Shown one piece after another: positions 39,901-47,884 of a DNA stretch of 64,000 nt (its first letter is position 1; the number at the start of each line of letters is the position of its first letter). Position numbers and translations under genes: made by a program. Source of the stretch: an uncultured Prevotellaceae bacterium (lineage in GTDB: Bacteria; Bacteroidota; Bacteroidia; Bacteroidales; Bacteroidaceae); NCBI GenBank assembly GCA_947169245.1, contig CAMVPA010000002.1, positions 62,001 through 126,000 of the forward strand, given 5' to 3'. Below the pieces are notes generated by a model, which made no database searches, had not been told where the DNA came from, and worked only from the letters and a program-made list of their open reading frames with translations.

Positions 39901-40952
39901 CACCACGTGATGCCGCCATCGCCCTCGCTGACGGAGGAGACGGGCGAGCCGAGACGCAACCCCTGACCCTCGAAGCTCCAGCTGCTGAACTGTAGCGGAC
40001 GCTGCGGCACCATGAGCAGGCCCTTACGGTCGCAGCCCAACCACAGGTTGCCGCCACGGTCGAAAATGGCCTCGCTGATCTTGGCCGTATAGGGGTCGAT
40101 GCCAAAGGCATTGATGGAGACAGGCTCCAGACGGCGCTGGTGGGTGCCGACGACACGGTAGACACCCTGTCCGCGCGTACCTATATATAATACGCCACTC
40201 TGACTGACCGTTGCCTTGGTGAAGACCACATCCTTTCGGGACAGTGCGCCGAGATCAACGTCGGAGACGCTCATCTTACCGTTGTGATAGGACATGAGAC
40301 CATGCTGGCAGACGACAATGAGCTCATCGCCAAACTGGATGAACTCCTGTGCAGAACCCAGCTCCGAGCGAAACGACTCGACCTTGGAACCGACGGCCAA
40401 TAAGATCTGATCGTCGTAGCCGGCCTTCCAGAGACGGCCGCGGCTGTCTTCAAGGAAATGGTTGTAATACTGGTCGCTACCCTTGATGGTAAACTCCTTC
40501 AGCTTGTCGTCGGGTGTCACAGAGAAGGCGCCATAGCCGGAGGTTCCAACGAGAATGGTGCCATCCTGACGCTGAAGAATGGTGCTGACACGCGGTTTCC
40601 AACCATTGGGGAACTTATAGTGAATGAAGCGACGATTGGCAGCATCGTAGCGGTCGAGGCCACGGTTCGTCCCCACCCAAAGCCGTCCGTCGCGGTCGCA
40701 GAACAGCTTGACCACCACATTGACGCCGAGTGATGAAGGATCGGCATCGTCGTGCAAGTAGGTTACAAAGCGATAGCCGTCGAAACGATTGAGTCCGTAG
40801 TCGGTACCCACCCAGATAAAACCCTGCTTATCCTGACATATCGTAGAAACCAGACTGCTTGAGAAACGGTCTGACGGGATGAACGTGCCTGTCTGTGCCA
40901 CGACACGGATAGCCAGTAATGTATAGATAGTAAGTAGTAATAGTCGTCTCAT
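36996..40952 (-). CDS. Hybrid two-component system regulator HTCS2
   Basis: 1318 aa from the ATG at 40952 ('MRRLLLLTIYTLLAIRVVAQ'); an ATG 30 bp upstream (40982) is possible but lies within the -7 box. Same architecture as HTCS1: propeller repeats ('GFIWVGTDYGLNRFDGYRF', 'GRLWVGTNRGLDRYD'), Y_Y_Y domain, one membrane helix (about 764-784, LGL repeats), HisKA with H806 in 'NATHDIRSPL', HATPase ('NLLSNAFKYT', 'GTGIGLNLC'), receiver with D1114 in 'VVSDVMMPEMDG', and an AraC-type HTH ending 'HFGVAPSEYAER'. The two HTCSs are close paralogues over their full length, including the first recognition helix 'GISRAQLHRKMKEMTGI'. It lies downstream of the seven-gene SusC/SusD operon and is its obvious candidate regulator, but it may also read the repeats at the enzyme promoters. 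Confidence 0.95.
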   Translation of the reverse strand: MRRLLLLTIYTLLAIRVVAQTGTFIPSDRFSSSLVSTICQDKQGFIWVGTDYGLNRFDGYRFVTYLHDDADPSSLGVNVVVKLFCDRDGRLWVGTNRGLDRYDAANRRFIHYKFPNGWKPRVSTILQRQDGTILVGTSGYGAFSVTPDDKLKEFTIKGSDQYYNHFLEDSRGRLWKAGYDDQILLAVGSKVESFRSELGSAQEFIQFGDELIVVCQHGLMSYHNGKMSVSDVDLGALSRKDVVFTKATVSQSGVLYIGTRGQGVYRVVGTHQRRLEPVSINAFGIDPYTAKISEAIFDRGGNLWLGCDRKGLLMVPQRPLQFSSWSFEGQGLRLGSPVSSVSEGDGGITWCTVQGVGVYGFNKEGKVVAHPAAPEAVEFIYRDRNHRYWIGTDDGFFSYDPSTGRSERLFSYDCDRLNDMTTDADGNLYVSVYSRGLCIYNPATGSLRNLNFSQEDKGKGRLCNNWIMSLSNDRHGLIWMGTASGVSCYDPRTDNFLSQGWNTLLDGVVCYEVCELHSGQLPDGTKLEGAIAIGTEEGLFLYDRKTRKVKRFPGSEQLRNKVVCYIVQSNDGDIWCSTSAGIWQYSLRTNTFIGHISGNGLTQKEYLYGVGIHTDDDIIYYGQNDGLTVFSPSRVKKKSATPDSLKLVGFLVGSTPISASTVLNGVNITDDDVTKSDRFTLSYLDHTVTLAFSQLNYDNSTNITYEYRVNGGNWITNPEGQNGITLSQLQPGKYRIDVRALQGIDYTPVKSLTIVVRAPWYRTTLAYIIYFLGLLGLLGLLGYLYRRRTHQRLDEEKMKFLINATHDIRSPLTLIMSPLEKLKALSTEQSAASSQQLKAPLDTIERNAKRILDLVNQILDVRKIDKQQMHLHCQETEMVSFVRGICKMFEFNAQERHLNFRLDSGSLRSLDVWVDRSQFDKVVSNLLSNAFKYTAENGEVVVTLAADDQSVRLQVTDNGVGLDEDSQKHIFDRFYQGDNAQRLNIKGTGIGLNLCKMIVDMHHGTIEAHNRTDGHRGAVFTVTLPLGNAHLTPEEIEQPEETASKALNGAAARVQSTSTRYRILLVDDDAEIGNYISNELGRYYKFHTCSNGREGLKELLSATDDNRYDLVVSDVMMPEMDGFTMLRMIKTNINISDIPVIMLTSMADVGNRLEGLERGADAFLAKPFNMEELHLNIENLLQGRQRLKGKYSGAQLQADKVEAPEVKGNDELLMERIMKAINKNLSDSDFNVDMLTQEVGISRAQLHRKMKEMTGISTSEFLRNIRLEQAARLLREQKINVTQVAYTVGFSNLAHFSTIFRKHFGVAPSEYAEREGGE
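38611..38637 (-). repeat. 9-bp tandem repeat coding the membrane helix of HTCS2
   Basis: Printed AATAGCCCC, AGAAGCCCC, AGTAGCCCC: three 9-bp units encoding the LGL-LGL-LG core of the transmembrane helix. HTCS1 has a different 9-bp unit at the matching position. Confidence 0.75.
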
Positions 40953-40978
40953 TCTATGGTAAAACAGCGTTAGTTTCT

Positions 40979-40987
40979 GCAAAGATA
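40979..40987 (-). promoter_or_regulatory. -7 promoter box of HTCS2
   Basis: Printed GCAAAGATA, i.e. TATCTTTGC on the minus strand, 26 nt upstream of the ATG at 40952. No NNTGTNTCR repeats lie at 28 or 49 nt from this box. Confidence 0.55.
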
Positions 40988-41045
40988 GTACGATTTTAGC
41001 AAACGACCATACTTTTTCCTGACTTTTTCACATTTTTAAATAAAA

Positions 41046-41082
41046 AGCGCGGCGGCCGATATTCTCATACAGGCTCGCCGCA
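41046..41082 (-). terminator. GC-rich hairpin downstream of the SusC/SusD operon
   Basis: GCGGCGGCC (41049-41057) pairs imperfectly with GGCTCGCCGC (41072-41081), followed leftward by GCTTTTTATTT. It would end either the operon transcript or the short transcript expected from the promoter at 41176-41184. Confidence 0.6.
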
Positions 41083-41119
41083 CGCATTAGTTTTACCATA
41101 ACTAATATACAACAAAAAT

Positions 41120-41147
41120 TGACTACTAACTACTAACTAATAACTAT
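41120..41147. repeat. Intergenic heptad repeat
   Basis: Four 7-bp units TGACTAC, TAACTAC, TAACTAA, TAACTAT lie between the promoter at 41176 and the hairpin at 41046-41082. Confidence 0.7.
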
Positions 41148-41175
41148 AATGTGTCTACTTTCATCATTTTCTGCT

Positions 41176-41243
41176 GCAAAGTTAGGTGTTTTCGTCGAAA
41201 CTTATTATCACAGATGTTTCGTTTCCTTACATTTTAGGCTCAT
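41176..41243 (-). promoter_or_regulatory. Promoter with paired direct repeats and no adjacent coding gene
   Basis: The -7 box TAACTTTGC (41184-41176) has GATGTTTCGT (41213-41222) exactly 28 nt beyond it and TTAGGCTCAT (41234-41243) 49 nt beyond, overlapping the SusD stop codon. This reproduces the enzyme-promoter layout. The next gene leftward is HTCS2, more than 220 bp away and behind the hairpin at 41046-41082. The product could be a ~120-nt small RNA, a second HTCS2 promoter, or a 23-codon ORF starting near 41093. Confidence 0.5.
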
Positions 41244-42970
41244 GGAAGCGGAAGAAACCAATTATGAATATCCATGAGCAATGAACGCAAGCTCTCATCG
41301 GCCTCGCCCGAGCGACGGCAGATGGGGTCGGCCAGATAGGCGGGATCGTTACGACGCAGTGCCACGCGCAGCAGGTCGTAGTAACGATAGCCCTCGAAAG
41401 CGCCCTCTAATGCCATCTCGCTGACAATCATGTCCTCGACCAGGGGAATCTGGTAGCTGACGGAGTCGGCGTAGGTAGCAAGTGGTGCAGCAGGCTGCGG
41501 AAGGGCGTAGAGCGTGTCGCAGTCGGCCCGGCCACTGCCACGGGAGTGAACACCCTGGGTGTTGCTTGCGGAGAAGAGCGTCTGGTCGAACTCTATCAGT
41601 GAGCCAGCGGCCTCACGTTCGGTGGCGTCAACGTTAGTTGCCACGATGGTGGGATAGAGGCCGTACTTCAGCACCGCAAAGGCCGACTGGGGGAAGCCAG
41701 CACGGTTCAGGGCCTCGGCATAGCGCAGATAGACGATGTTGGTACGATAAATCGTGACACCGGAAGAGTTGAACTTGTCGATGGTCTGCGTCTCGTTGGA
41801 GATGCGCGAGAAGCGCTTCGTACCGGAGTTCTTATATTCATAGGTAGTACCAAAACGCAGGTCGCCAATGTACTTGTTCTTCTCCAGGTTGTTCTTGGGT
41901 GCATAGAGTGTGTCGACAGAGCCGTCCTGGTTGGTTGAGAGGTAGCAGTAGTCGGGAATAGACGACAGCTGCTCCATCCTCTTGGTAGGCTCCACACGGG
42001 CATACTTCAGGTTGAGGTCCGTAGAGTTGAAGATGTCGTTGATTTCGCTCCTGATGCCATAGAAGTCACTGCTCTCCATCGGGATATAGCACAGGCACTC
42101 GGCATCGTCGACTCCGAACTTAAAGTTGTTTCTGGCATCACGGAACTCCTTCTTCGTAGCATCGTCCCAGTAGGCATGGTTCACGTTGGTATAGACGGGA
42201 CTGGTGCGCAGTGCCAGGAAGTCGTGATAATACTGTGCTGCCTCCTGATAACGACCGGCCCAGAGACAGAGGTCGCCGAGAAGGGCACGCACAGGGATGA
42301 AGAACTTCTGGGAGTTCAGACTGTTGATGTTACCGTAGGTGGGCTGCTTCGTGTCCACATAGGGCTTCAGGTCGTCGATGAAGTAGTTGCAGATGGCTGT
42401 GATGTCCTGGGGCGTCTGCTTCATGGCTTCCTGCGAGGCTATCTCGGTGAGCAGCGGCTCAGTGACCAGAGGCACCTGGCCATAAATCTGTGCCAGCTGC
42501 AGGTAGGTCCATGCACGATAGGCCTTGACAGCGGCATATTCGCTCTCAAACACCTTGCGGTCATGCTTCACCAAGTCCTTGTCAATGTTTGCCAGGAAAT
42601 AGTTGCAGTTGTTGATGACTGCATAGTAGTCGCTGACGCGGTTGTAGGCGTTGTCAGTGTCAATCTCGAAACGGGCAATGGCCTTCAGGTCCTTGGAGGC
42701 CGACGCGGTGGTAGTGGTCAGGTCGCCACGCAACTCACCCAGCAGCACGGTGCGGTCGGCAATGGTCTGCAGCTTGTAGATGATACCCATGACACTGTAG
42801 ACACTGTCGGTAGGCGACTGCAGCTGGTGATCCTCCTCGAACTCAACAAGTTCCGAGTCCGTCTCCATCAGGTCGGAGCACGATGCGAACATCATGCTAA
42901 ATGATAAGGTACAAATGATAGATGACAAACTAATCAGCCATTTGCTCTTGTTCATTATCTTGGTATTCAT
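41240..42970 (-). CDS. susD: SusD/RagB-like outer-membrane glycan-binding lipoprotein 2
   Basis: 576 aa (an ATG 15 bp downstream is equally possible). Lipoprotein signal 'LSFSMMFASCSD' with the lipidated Cys near residue 31. The helical SusD fold is indicated by the TPR-like 'YYAVINNCNYFLANIDKDLVKHD', 'EYAAVKAYRAWTYLQLAQIYGQVPLVTEPLL', 'RALLGDLCLWAGRYQEAAQYYHDFL' and 'NIVYLRYAEALNRAGFP', plus the C-terminal 'LALEGAFEGYRYYDLLRVALRR'. SusD proteins cap the SusC transporter and present oligosaccharides to it. Last gene of the operon, 47 bp after its SusC partner. Confidence 0.92.
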   Translation of the reverse strand: MNTKIMNKSKWLISLSSIICTLSFSMMFASCSDLMETDSELVEFEEDHQLQSPTDSVYSVMGIIYKLQTIADRTVLLGELRGDLTTTTASASKDLKAIARFEIDTDNAYNRVSDYYAVINNCNYFLANIDKDLVKHDRKVFESEYAAVKAYRAWTYLQLAQIYGQVPLVTEPLLTEIASQEAMKQTPQDITAICNYFIDDLKPYVDTKQPTYGNINSLNSQKFFIPVRALLGDLCLWAGRYQEAAQYYHDFLALRTSPVYTNVNHAYWDDATKKEFRDARNNFKFGVDDAECLCYIPMESSDFYGIRSEINDIFNSTDLNLKYARVEPTKRMEQLSSIPDYCYLSTNQDGSVDTLYAPKNNLEKNKYIGDLRFGTTYEYKNSGTKRFSRISNETQTIDKFNSSGVTIYRTNIVYLRYAEALNRAGFPQSAFAVLKYGLYPTIVATNVDATEREAAGSLIEFDQTLFSASNTQGVHSRGSGRADCDTLYALPQPAAPLATYADSVSYQIPLVEDMIVSEMALEGAFEGYRYYDLLRVALRRNDPAYLADPICRRSGEADESLRSLLMDIHNWFLPLP

Positions 42971-42999
42971 AATCTTTCGTTTTACTCAAGCATAAATGC

Positions 43000-43020
43000 T
43001 CAATTATCAATTGTCTGTTA
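43000..43020 (-). repeat. Heptad repeat in the SusC2-SusD2 spacer
   Basis: TCAATTA, TCAATTG, TCTGTTA: three 7-bp units occupy the spacer and enter the stop codon of the SusC gene. Same family as 47855-47882 and 51616-51643. Confidence 0.7.
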
Positions 43021-46000
43021 TAAGTTGATTTTCACACCGAAGGCTACCGAGCGTGAGTTAGCCAGCAGGCCGCGGTCAATGCCCTGGAGCAGTGCGCTGC
43101 CACTGACGCCGCAGTCGGGATCGCTGCCCAGATAGCGCGTAAGGGTGAAGAGGTTGTAGGCGCCAGCCCAAATCGTGAAGCCCTGCAGATAGGTGCTGCG
43201 GATGGGAAGGGCATAGCTCAGGGTGACATTGCTGAGACGCAGATAGCTGCCGTCCTCAATCCAACGGTCGCTGAAGCGGCTGTTGCCCATGGGGTCGTCA
43301 TAGCAGATGCGAGGCACGTCGGTGACGTCGCCCTCACCGCTCCAGCGGCTCAGCATGACGGTAGTCTGGTTGTAGAACCGCGAGCCGCCCTCCAGCAGTG
43401 AGCGCTGGTAGTTGTAGACGTCATTACCCAAGGAGTAGCGCAGGGTGACATTCAGTGCCCAGTTCTTCCAGTTGACATGGGTATAGATGTTACCGAAGAT
43501 GTCGGGGTTGGGGTCGCCAATGATGAAGCGGTCGTTCTCGTCGATGATTTTGTTACCGTCGCGGTCGACGAAGCGCATGTCGCCGGCAGAGAAATACTCG
43601 TGCTGGTCACGGTCGTTGACCAGATAGTAACCATCGCGGTCGGCATCGGCCTGCGTAGCATAGACACCGTCGGTCTTATAGCCATAGAAGACGCCGGCAG
43701 GAGAGCCCACCTGCGAGAGGATGGTACCGCCGTAGGCCTCAGTCTCGAAAGGCTTATCATTGTCGGGCAGAGCGGTAATCTTGTTCTTGTAGTGGCCCAT
43801 GGAAGCGCCTATTTCCCAACCGAAGTCCTTCATGCTGAGTACCTTGGCACCAAAGCCCACCTCAAAGCCTTCGTTCTCCAGCTTGCCATCGTTGCTCCAG
43901 TTGCCGGCCAGACCGCTGGTCCATGCCAGCTGGCGCAGCGTGAGCAGGTTCTTGGTCCAGCCCCTGTAGTAGTTGAAGCGGACGTTCAGACGGTTGTTGA
44001 TGAAGTTGCCTTCCAAGCCAGCAGTGAGTCGGCTGGTGGTCTCCCACTTCAGCGACGTATTGCCGATATTACCGATGGAGATGCCGTCGACAGTCTGTGA
44101 CAGCATGTTGTTGGCAACGAAGTAGGTCTTCGAGGCGGTATAGTCGATATTGTCGTTACCGGTGACGTCGAAGCCGAGGTTCAGACGCAGGTAGTCAATG
44201 CCCTTCACGTCGGCCAGCCACTTCTCATTGCTCAGCACCCATGCGCCGTTGACACTCGGGAAGAGTCCCCACACGACACCGGCAAGCTTCAGACCGTCGG
44301 CATCGTCGCCGAAGCGGGAACTGGTCTCTGCTGAGATGCCTGCCTCGACATAGTACTTCTCAGCCCAGTTATAGTCGGCCTGCGCATACCAGGTCAGGTC
44401 GCGCGACTTGTCGTCGGCACCCGAGGTGGTGCGGTAGCTGCGGGCGTAGCTGGTGCTGGGGTACTTGTCGTTACCGGTATCGAAGCCGCGCTGTGCGGTG
44501 AGCTTGTAGGTGTTGCTCTGATAACGGACACCTCCGAACACCTCGATCTTATGGGCATCGTAACGGTTGTTCCACATCAGGCGGGTATCGCTCATGACGG
44601 CATTCTGGCGGGCTGCCATACTCTGGGCCATGTTGTGAACCAGGATATTGCCAGTAGACAACAGACGGAAGGGAGGCGTTCCCTCGAGAGGCAGGTAGTA
44701 GTTCTCATTGGTGTTGACCAACGTGAAGTTGAAGTGCTCCTGCAGCGAGAGGCGGCTGTTGAACATATAACGCGGCGTGATGCTGAACTGCACCATACGG
44801 TTGCCCGCCTGGTTACGGTTCTCGCCGTCGCCCAGCGTCAGGATGCCGACGGGGTTAGCCAACCGCACTGAGTTGGAGAATATCTCGCCGTCCTGCTCGA
44901 AAGCCTTGCTCACATAATCGTCGGCCTCGGCCAGATAATGGCTCTGATTGCCATTCACGTCAAAAGCATAGGGAGCTAGGAACGGAGCCTTGATGAGCGA
45001 GAGGAAACCGGGTGAGGTCACTGTGCCGGCGCTGAGATCGGCCTTGGCGCCATCGTCACGCAGGTCGCGGTTCACATCACTATAGGCGGCATCGAAACGC
45101 ACGTCGAGACCGCGGAACACGTGGATGTCGGTGTTCAGGCGCATGTTGAAACGCGAGAAGTCGTTGCCCCGTTGTGTGGCATCGCCCAGCGAGTAACCCA
45201 CCGACAGGTTGTAGTTGGCCACATCGTCGCCACCCTGCACGTTGATGCCGTAGTTGGTGACAAACGAATTACGGTAGACCTCCTTGGTCCAGTCAGTATT
45301 ATTATGATAGGTATTGTAATAGAAGTTTGATGGATCGCTGTTGACGAAGTCCATCTTGCTGACATTGGCATAGAGACCTGAGAGCATCTCGGTAGCATAG
45401 AGACGATAGTCCTCGCCGCCCATCATCTGGGGCAGACGGGGTTTCATCTGATACTGGCCGTTGATGTTCACGTCGATCTTGGTTGCCATGCTGCGATTAC
45501 GCTTGGTCTTGATGAGCAGCACACCGCCAGCAGCCTTGGCACCGTAGATGGCAGTACCGTTCTTCATGACGGTCACACTCTCAATGTCGTCGACATTCAG
45601 GTTGGAGAGGATGTTGTTGTAATAACCCTCGTGCAGCATCTGGCGGTCATACTGCATATCGGTGATGACACCGTCGATGACAACCAGCGGCTGGGCGTTG
45701 GTCTGCAGGCTGGTCAGACCGCCAATGAACATGGTGCTGCCGATGCCCAGCTGCCCGCTACGCGTGACAGAGTGGATGTCGGCTCCTAACTGCTCGGCCA
45801 CAAGCGGATCGATGCTGACATGTGCAGTATTGTCGAAGTCGGCGGCACGGCGGCTGGCATACGACTGCGTGGTGCTCTCGTAGATGGGGCTGAAGGAGTT
45901 GGCGTAGAGCTGTCCGTCGATATTCTCCAGATTGCTGCCAATGGCCTTCTGCAGAAGCTGGTAGCCGTCAACACGCATGCTCACGCTGCTCACGTAGTCG

Positions 46001-46224
46001 GGCACCGTCAGCTGATAGGTACCGTTCTCGTCGGTCATCGCGGTGAATCTCTTGTTTCCGTATGCCTCGACAATGACACCGGCCAGGGGCTGTCCTGTGG
46101 CGGCATCGGTGACGACACCGCTCACAGTCTTCTTGTCCTGAGCCGAAGCTGTTCCGATGGCCATAAGCCAGCAGCCCGTCAAGGCTATGATCTTGCATAT
46201 TCTTGTATTCATAACGCTTCTCAT
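43018..46224 (-). CDS. susC: SusC/RagA-like TonB-dependent outer-membrane transporter 2
   Basis: 1068 aa with a signal peptide (ending 'AIGTASAQ'). The N-terminal carboxypeptidase-regulatory-like domain ('VSGVVTDAATGQPLAGVIVEAYG') precedes a plug ('NAQPLVVIDGVI', 'NVDDIESVTVMKNGTAIYGAKAAGGVLLIKTK') and a 22-strand barrel ending '...SVAFGVKINL'. Between the CTD-like domain and the plug there is a longer, atypical stretch ('SFSPIYESTTQSYASRRAADF') where a standard 'TSSK'-type TonB-box segment would be expected. Imports oligosaccharides with the SusD partner downstream. It starts two bases after the stop of the preceding fasciclin lipoprotein; a start at 46212 is also possible. Confidence 0.93.
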   Translation of the reverse strand: MRSVMNTRICKIIALTGCWLMAIGTASAQDKKTVSGVVTDAATGQPLAGVIVEAYGNKRFTAMTDENGTYQLTVPDYVSSVSMRVDGYQLLQKAIGSNLENIDGQLYANSFSPIYESTTQSYASRRAADFDNTAHVSIDPLVAEQLGADIHSVTRSGQLGIGSTMFIGGLTSLQTNAQPLVVIDGVITDMQYDRQMLHEGYYNNILSNLNVDDIESVTVMKNGTAIYGAKAAGGVLLIKTKRNRSMATKIDVNINGQYQMKPRLPQMMGGEDYRLYATEMLSGLYANVSKMDFVNSDPSNFYYNTYHNNTDWTKEVYRNSFVTNYGINVQGGDDVANYNLSVGYSLGDATQRGNDFSRFNMRLNTDIHVFRGLDVRFDAAYSDVNRDLRDDGAKADLSAGTVTSPGFLSLIKAPFLAPYAFDVNGNQSHYLAEADDYVSKAFEQDGEIFSNSVRLANPVGILTLGDGENRNQAGNRMVQFSITPRYMFNSRLSLQEHFNFTLVNTNENYYLPLEGTPPFRLLSTGNILVHNMAQSMAARQNAVMSDTRLMWNNRYDAHKIEVFGGVRYQSNTYKLTAQRGFDTGNDKYPSTSYARSYRTTSGADDKSRDLTWYAQADYNWAEKYYVEAGISAETSSRFGDDADGLKLAGVVWGLFPSVNGAWVLSNEKWLADVKGIDYLRLNLGFDVTGNDNIDYTASKTYFVANNMLSQTVDGISIGNIGNTSLKWETTSRLTAGLEGNFINNRLNVRFNYYRGWTKNLLTLRQLAWTSGLAGNWSNDGKLENEGFEVGFGAKVLSMKDFGWEIGASMGHYKNKITALPDNDKPFETEAYGGTILSQVGSPAGVFYGYKTDGVYATQADADRDGYYLVNDRDQHEYFSAGDMRFVDRDGNKIIDENDRFIIGDPNPDIFGNIYTHVNWKNWALNVTLRYSLGNDVYNYQRSLLEGGSRFYNQTTVMLSRWSGEGDVTDVPRICYDDPMGNSRFSDRWIEDGSYLRLSNVTLSYALPIRSTYLQGFTIWAGAYNLFTLTRYLGSDPDCGVSGSALLQGIDRGLLANSRSVAFGVKINL

Positions 46225-46226
46225 GT

Positions 46227-47849
46227 TTATTGTTCAGTGTTAATGGTTCTCTTCGGACGCAGGTAGATGCAGTCGAGGAATATCTCACGTGTGTAGTTCT
46301 TGCTCTCACGAGACAAGATGCTACACTTCAGTTTCAGCGTGACCTTCATGTTGTTCTGGTCGTAGTTGCACACCGGGAACGTGAAATTCTCGGCCAACAC
46401 CAGCGTGTCGACAACATAGGGGTTGTTGTTGAATTTCACGTTGCCGCAGTCGAAGGTCTGGGCATTGCCCTTCTCGTCGACATAGTTGATGTCAGCCTTT
46501 ATCATCGTGGGCCTGATCTGGGCATTGGGATTGTAGACAGTAACAGGAAGCAGGACGACACAGATGTCGTAAGTGCCAGCCAAAGTGTTCTCAATCTTGA
46601 ACTCCATGGTCCAGTTGCTGGAGCTGGTCTGCGGCGAGATGACGAGATACTCGTTCTCAGACACGCTGTCGGCAACATGGCTACGCGTGGTGTAGTTACA
46701 CAGCGTGCTGCCGAGAATGATGCCGCTACGCTCGCCTTCAACCTTTATCTCACGCATATAGGTCTTCGTCGGGTCGAAAGGCCACTTGTCGGTAGTGTAC
46801 AGTGTTCCGTTGCTCACCTCCCGAGCCTGGGCGCCATAGAGAATGCCACCCTTCTGGAAAGGCTTGTGGAACACATGATACTGCGGATATTTCCTGTCGT
46901 AGTTGTAGGTCACAAGTGAATCCTCGGGGCTCGACTGGATGGCGTTGCTGAAGATGGCATCGTTAAACAACGAATAGTTAGCCCAGAAACGCTGCAGTGA
47001 GTCGCCGCCCTCGACAGACGAGTCGTAACGGAAATGGTCCATTGCCTCCTGCCAGGCGAGCTGCCACTCGTCGGCGGTGGGAACGACCATGATGAAGGAT
47101 GAGTCCTCTGTGGCTATCTTTCCCACGCGGTCGAGCATGATATTACGCTCATTGAAGACAGAGTCGACATACAGCTGCTCGCCGTCGACCATGCCGCCCG
47201 CCACCGACTGGGTAGGATCGAACTCGTCTTCCTCGTAGCTGCTCAACTGTTCGCCGATACCACTATAACGCGGGTCGTTCAGCAGTACCTCATAGAGGTT
47301 CTGACGGTAGGGCAATGTGCTCTGCAGGACATGCAGGATGCCACCCTTGGCCTTCAGGTTGGCCTGCTGGACATTGACGCCAACGGCCTGACCGCCGCCG
47401 ATGGTTGCCCGTTTGGTGTTGAGCAGGAAGAACTCCGAAGTTTTTTCATTGCTATTGACCATGCTGTATGACAGGTGGTTGCCCACGAAGGAACGTATCA
47501 CCATAGAGTCGCCCTTGTCGGTAGACAGCAGGTTGAGCACCGAGTCCTTGTTGAAGGAACCGTTGACAGGAGCCAGGACGGTAAATGTCTGGGCGCCGTT
47601 GAGCAGGTCGGCATAGCTGACTGTGGTCTTCTTGTGCTGCTTCAGGACCATGGTCTTGGAGAGCACTTCACAGAAATCACTGAGCTCAGGATGTTGCTGC
47701 ATGGTCTGCCACAGGGTCAGCCCGCTTTCAGCCTGCGAGACAGGAGCCTCATAGTGGTCATCCCACTCGCTACACGCGGTAAGGGCAATGACGGCACAGC
47801 CGCAGAGCCAACCGGCAGCAAGGATATGTTTTATGCTTTTGGTAATCAT
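46227..47849 (-). CDS. Fasciclin-domain lipoprotein C (operon gene 5)
   Basis: 540 aa from the ATG at 47849. The lipoprotein signal 'AVIALTACSEWDDHYE' carries an acidic residue soon after the Cys, as in surface-exported Bacteroidetes lipoproteins. Residues about 40-200 look like a FAS1 (fasciclin) domain: 'LWQTMQQHPELSDFCEVLSKT', 'TFTVLAPVNGSFNKDSVLNLL', 'FVGNHLSY'. The C-terminal half (about 330-540) is a beta-rich region of unknown family, with 'EFKIENTLAGTYDICVVLLPV'. Likely a surface glycan-binding or scaffold partner of the SusC/SusD pairs; function not established. Confidence 0.8.
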   Translation of the reverse strand: MITKSIKHILAAGWLCGCAVIALTACSEWDDHYEAPVSQAESGLTLWQTMQQHPELSDFCEVLSKTMVLKQHKKTTVSYADLLNGAQTFTVLAPVNGSFNKDSVLNLLSTDKGDSMVIRSFVGNHLSYSMVNSNEKTSEFFLLNTKRATIGGGQAVGVNVQQANLKAKGGILHVLQSTLPYRQNLYEVLLNDPRYSGIGEQLSSYEEDEFDPTQSVAGGMVDGEQLYVDSVFNERNIMLDRVGKIATEDSSFIMVVPTADEWQLAWQEAMDHFRYDSSVEGGDSLQRFWANYSLFNDAIFSNAIQSSPEDSLVTYNYDRKYPQYHVFHKPFQKGGILYGAQAREVSNGTLYTTDKWPFDPTKTYMREIKVEGERSGIILGSTLCNYTTRSHVADSVSENEYLVISPQTSSSNWTMEFKIENTLAGTYDICVVLLPVTVYNPNAQIRPTMIKADINYVDEKGNAQTFDCGNVKFNNNPYVVDTLVLAENFTFPVCNYDQNNMKVTLKLKCSILSRESKNYTREIFLDCIYLRPKRTINTEQ

Positions 47850-47854
47850 AATTC

Positions 47855-47882
47855 TCAATTTTCAATTATCAATTGTCAGTTA
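47855..47882 (-). repeat. Heptad repeat between two fasciclin lipoprotein genes
   Basis: TCAATTT, TCAATTA, TCAATTG, TCAGTTA occupy the intergenic spacer almost completely. Confidence 0.75.
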
Positions 47883-47884
47883 TA

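Noticed and set aside
41040..41095. 23-codon ORF (ATG near 41093, minus strand) as a real small protein
   Set aside because: It overlaps the terminator-like hairpin and has no recognisable features; mentioned only as an alternative for the orphan promoter.
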